Part shown: piece by piece, positions 36,390 through 39,189 of the stretch
Position numbering within the stretch: position 1 is the stretch's first letter
Layout: each line of letters opens with the position of its first letter
Assembly (NCBI GenBank): GCA_003166955.1
Contig: PMUI01000046.1
Location: forward strand, 1-39,189
Direction of reading: 5' to 3'
DNA: 39,189 bases
Origin: Acidobacterium sp.
GTDB lineage: Bacteria; Acidobacteriota; Terriglobia; Terriglobales; Acidobacteriaceae
Translations under genes and position numbers: made by a program
Notes under the pieces: generated by a model
What the model saw: only the letters and a program-made list of their open reading frames with translations
Told to the model about the DNA's origin: nothing
The model's database searches: none

Positions 36390-38792
36390 TTAGAAGCTTG
36401 CCGTGAGCCGCAGATTGAAGCTACGCGAAGCGCCGATCGCGTTTCCCGAAAACAAACCACCGAAGTCGAGCACGTCCAGAATGTTAGTGAGGTTCTCGCC
36501 ATCGGCCTGCAGCTGCATGTTGAGGCGTTCGGTTTTGCGGAGGACCGCGCCGGCTGAGGCATTCACCTGAAACGCGGGCAGAATGCGGCCGCGATCGAAG
36601 TTGATGCGGTCGAGGACCTGCTGGCCGTATTCGGCCTGGATGGTGGCGGGGTCGCCGTCGAACTCGAAGGGCAGGCCGGAGTCGTATTGCGCGCCACCGG
36701 CGAGCCAGAAGCGGGGATGCGCCTGATAGCGGAGACGGCCGCGTGCGGTATTGCGTTGATCCTGAGAATCGGGGAGGTGGCCGGTGAGCTGAGTTTCGGC
36801 CTGCGTGGCCTTGTCGCCTAAGAAGAGGCCGCCGGTGACGGGATTCCAGGCGTTGCCGACTTCCCAGGAATAACTAAGGAAGCCGGAGAAGCGATGCCAG
36901 TCGGGAATATCGATCTTGCCTTCGGCGCCGTAGATGATAGCTTTGCGAAACGCGATGGGGAAACTGATGGTGGTGTTTTTTATCTGGTCGTCGTCGGCGT
37001 AGTTATCCGCGACACGGCGGAAGTAGTTAGCGTCAAGTTTTAGCTTGCTTAAGAAAGCCTTCGCCAGTCCGGCTTCGAAATAATCGCCCTGGGAAGGCTC
37101 GACGGGCAGGCGGAGAAAGACGGTGGGATCGAGGGATTCGATTTGGGAGGAATTAGAGAGGAGGATGTTTTCGAAGGAAGGCGTCTGGAAGACACGGTCC
37201 CAGGAGAAGTGCACAACCATGCCGGCGGAAGGAAAGAAGCGCGAGAGGGAGAGGCGCGGGCTGACAGCCTGTTTGTTGACCAGCAGCTGATAGTGGTCCC
37301 AGCGCAGACCGGCGCTGAGATTCCACTTGCCCCAGCGGATCAAATCTTCAAGCCACGCGGCCTGGTCGAGCTCGGGGCGCTGACCGGCGAAGTTCAGCGT
37401 GGGCGGCGTAGAGGGATCGAACTGCGACGGATCTGTAATGAGGTAGTTGAAGTTTTCGTGCAGGAAGGTGTTGTCGGATTCGACGCCGAACTTCCACTGG
37501 TTGTGGCCGTGATCGGCAGTCAGCGCGGCGTTGAACCAGGATTCCCGAAAACGGTTGTGCTGGAAGACTTCGATGGGGGTCGATTGCGGATTGGAGTTGA
37601 AGTCGTTCGCATTGTCGCGAACCATCGAGTGTAATTCGGCGAGGGTGCGCGGCGAGAAGGTGTGCTGGTATGAGGCCGTGCCCATGGTTTCGATGTTGTC
37701 GGCCGTTTGGCGCTGGCCGGCGGCCTGCTGCACCAGCTCGTTGGGGATGTCGTAGCGGGAGAGTTCGTGACGCACACCAAGTGTGAGCCGGTCATTTTGC
37801 GTGAATTCGCGCCGATAGTGAGCGGAAAAACTGCCGAGGGTTCCGGTGTTGGAGTAGTTCTGCGGGACCACGGGATTGAGGTAATGATCCGTCATGCTGC
37901 CGCTGGCGCTGGCGGCGATGGCGTTTCTTCCCCATGTGTACTGGCCCTTCGCGAAAGAGGTGGCTGAGGCGAAGCTGCCGCCTGAGAGAACCAGGTCTCC
38001 GTGGAATCCAGGCTGTGAATCCTGAACGGTATTCACCTCAATGACGCCGCCCATTTTTCTGCCGTATTCGGCGGGGATGCCGGCGGTGTAGATGCTCATC
38101 GACTCGACGTCGTCGGCGCCGATCTCAGGGCCGAAGCTGGGGGAGCGATTATCGGTGAGGGGAATGCCGTCGATCACGAACTGGGTTTGGTATTCGGAGC
38201 CGCGCGGATGCAGGACGGCGTTGCCTTCGTAGAGCCAGCCGGGCTGAGAGTTCACGAGATCCTGCAGGGAGCGGCCGGGGACAGAACCCAGGCGGCTCTG
38301 GATTACGTCAGAGCCGATCTGACTGACGGAGCCGGGCTGGTCGGGATCGAGCAGCGTGGATGACGCATTCACGGTCACGGACTGATTCACTGTCGCGAGC
38401 TTGAGCTGGATCGTCCGGCTGACGGGGAGCGAGGAGCGAATGGCGAGGGTTTCTTCGACGGGCGTGAAACCGGGCTGGTCGATGTCGAGGCGGTAGATGC
38501 CATAGGGCAGAGGCTGGACGTCGAGCTGGCCTTCGTCGTTGGTCTTCAGCGTATTTCGATACTGGTTGGCTTCGCTCTGAATTTGCACTGAGGTCCTGAC
38601 CCCGTGACCGAAGGTATCGACCACGCGCAGCCGCAATTCACCACTATTGCCCTGGGAGTAAAGGGGCAGAGCGGCCAGCAGCAGGAGGAAGCAGGAAGTC
38701 TTTGGCAAGGGACATCTCAACGGCGGGAGGTTGGCCTTCCGGCAGGCGTAAACACGGCTTCTGAGGCAGAGGATGCATCGGCGGGCCGTCAA
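36390..38792 (-). CDS. TonB-dependent outer-membrane receptor
   Basis: Predicted 22-strand outer-membrane barrel that imports an unknown ligand using TonB energy. The product is 800 residues if it starts at TTG 38792, or 772 from an internal TTG at 38708. A hydrophobic signal segment (TSCFLLLLAALPLYSQG) lies after a long basic n-region. Next is a carboxypeptidase-regulatory-like domain (about 50-130; LRLRVVDTFGHGVRT, GIYRLDIDQPGF), then the plug (RSLQDLVNSQPGWL, FVIDGIPLTDN, SIYTAGIPAEYGRKMGGVIEV), then the barrel ending RSFNLRLTASF, with the terminal Phe of outer-membrane proteins. It is smaller than the 1000-plus-residue receptors usual in Acidobacteriota. AGG 8 nt before the 38792 TTG supports that start moderately. 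Confidence 0.88.
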   Translation of the reverse strand: MTARRCILCLRSRVYACRKANLPPLRCPLPKTSCFLLLLAALPLYSQGNSGELRLRVVDTFGHGVRTSVQIQSEANQYRNTLKTNDEGQLDVQPLPYGIYRLDIDQPGFTPVEETLAIRSSLPVSRTIQLKLATVNQSVTVNASSTLLDPDQPGSVSQIGSDVIQSRLGSVPGRSLQDLVNSQPGWLYEGNAVLHPRGSEYQTQFVIDGIPLTDNRSPSFGPEIGADDVESMSIYTAGIPAEYGRKMGGVIEVNTVQDSQPGFHGDLVLSGGSFASATSFAKGQYTWGRNAIAASASGSMTDHYLNPVVPQNYSNTGTLGSFSAHYRREFTQNDRLTLGVRHELSRYDIPNELVQQAAGQRQTADNIETMGTASYQHTFSPRTLAELHSMVRDNANDFNSNPQSTPIEVFQHNRFRESWFNAALTADHGHNQWKFGVESDNTFLHENFNYLITDPSQFDPSTPPTLNFAGQRPELDQAAWLEDLIRWGKWNLSAGLRWDHYQLLVNKQAVSPRLSLSRFFPSAGMVVHFSWDRVFQTPSFENILLSNSSQIESLDPTVFLRLPVEPSQGDYFEAGLAKAFLSKLKLDANYFRRVADNYADDDQIKNTTISFPIAFRKAIIYGAEGKIDIPDWHRFSGFLSYSWEVGNAWNPVTGGLFLGDKATQAETQLTGHLPDSQDQRNTARGRLRYQAHPRFWLAGGAQYDSGLPFEFDGDPATIQAEYGQQVLDRINFDRGRILPAFQVNASAGAVLRKTERLNMQLQADGENLTNILDVLDFGGLFSGNAIGASRSFNLRLTASF

Positions 38793-38793
38793 A

Positions 38794-38821
38794 GTAAATA
38801 CCTCGTTGTAAATACCTCGTT
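38794..38821. repeat. Perfect 14-bp tandem duplication in the receptor leader
   Basis: GTAAATACCTCGTT occurs twice without a gap. On the minus strand each unit carries CGAGG, so the ribosome site of the receptor is present twice, once 8 nt from the TTG and once 14 nt earlier. Confidence 0.8.
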
Positions 38822-38823
38822 CG

Positions 38824-38832
38824 ATTATGCCA
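38824..38832 (-). promoter_or_regulatory. Extended -10 promoter of the TonB-dependent receptor gene
   Basis: Minus-strand TGGCATAAT is an extended -10 with five of six matches to TATAAT. The start near 38817 would produce a leader of about 25 nt beginning inside the 14-bp duplication. This supports the TTG start at 38792. Confidence 0.5.
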
Positions 38833-39189
38833 ACGGTTCCGGAAGGGAGAAGGGAAAGCGGTAAGTTTGCGGTTGGATGCGGAAGGCAGGGTGGATCCCA
38901 AAATCTCCAGGTGTAGCGAAACCATTCATCGGAGATTCAAATTGACCGGGAGCTCTGACCAGTGGTAGTGTCGTGTAACTTCGAAATTGTCCCCCCCGAA
39001 TCACTTTAGAGGTGCCTTATGACGTACCGTGCTTGTCCGCGCGCAGGTCACGTGGGTGCAGGTGTCGTTACTTCTGGAGGCTCTGGAATCACCGCCCGGG
39101 CCCGTATGACGAGGGTTGAAGGAGTGGAGATGGCGATGGCGTTAGAGATTGGCAGGGGAGTAGAAGAGGGAGGTTGGCGATGAGGGCAG
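38833..39189 (+). other. Gene-poor right edge; possible start of a further gene
   Basis: No recognised gene. One short frame, 39019-39183 (54 codons, ATG preceded by AGAGG at 8 nt), overlaps by ATGA a second start (39180) that has GGAGG 6 nt upstream and continues beyond the window. The second ATG is likely the start of a real gene; the short frame may be a leader cistron or chance. A run of seven C occurs at about 38992-38998. Confidence 0.3.

Overview
The window looks like a chromosomal segment of an acidobacterium, probably class Terriglobia. This is inferred from the GC-rich coding bias, the many secreted hydrolases, a TonB-dependent receptor with an N-terminal carboxypeptidase-regulatory-like domain, an IF2 with a very long Pro/Ala/Gly linker, and intergenic palindromes ending in TGGGGCACCC. 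No rRNA, intact tRNA, CRISPR array or complete insertion sequence was seen.

Layout. 0.1-8 kb, minus strand: 4-alpha-glucanotransferase (malQ), a membrane-anchored parvulin-type foldase (PpiD/SurA-like), a secreted DPP-IV-like S9 peptidase, a decayed 3' fragment of a nucleoside-permease-family gene, and its intact neighbour. 8-9.8 kb, plus: msrP-msrQ, the periplasmic methionine sulfoxide reductase and its haem membrane partner. 9.9-12.2 kb, minus: a GNAT acetyltransferase and a CtpA-type S41 protease. 12.4-15.8 kb, plus: a large exported caspase-fold protein with about 20 cysteine-paired Sel1 repeats. 15.9-16.4 kb, minus: a DinB-like protein. 16.5-22.6 kb, plus: rimP-nusA-infB, with a sigma-70-type promoter and a hairpin/U-tract attenuator in the rimP leader. 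22.6-29.1 kb is accessory: a frameshifted small exported protein lying between two near-identical terminator copies, and three type II toxin-antitoxin pairs (brnTA, vapBC, parDE) interspersed with two exported proteins and a DinG-type helicase. 29.1-30.07 kb, plus: a cysteine-rich Crp/Fnr regulator behind a strong sigma-54 -24/-12 match with upstream dyads. 30.08-34.9 kb, minus: a KimA-like permease, a secreted HSL-type esterase and a secreted GH27 alpha-galactosidase. 34.96-36.4 kb, plus: ispD and ispF, two steps of the MEP isoprenoid pathway. 36.4-38.8 kb, minus: a TonB-dependent receptor.

Three themes cut across the annotation. First, intergenic DNA carries three repeat families: degenerate 7-nt tandem repeats that start at or near stop codons, 15-nt tandem repeats, and GC-rich palindromes ending in GGGGCACCC. 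The 7-nt family also extends into the coding sequences of rimP and msrQ. Second, several genes (vapB, parD, brnT, dinG, ispD and the exported protein before vapB) have a -10-like hexamer 7-10 nt before the start codon and no clear Shine-Dalgarno, which predicts leaderless or nearly leaderless mRNAs. At two toxin-antitoxin loci this -10 lies inside or touches a perfect palindrome. Third, the caspase-Sel1 protein and the sigma-54-driven Crp/Fnr gene are the most distinctive single loci.

All functional names come from reading motifs in translated sequence. No database search was run.
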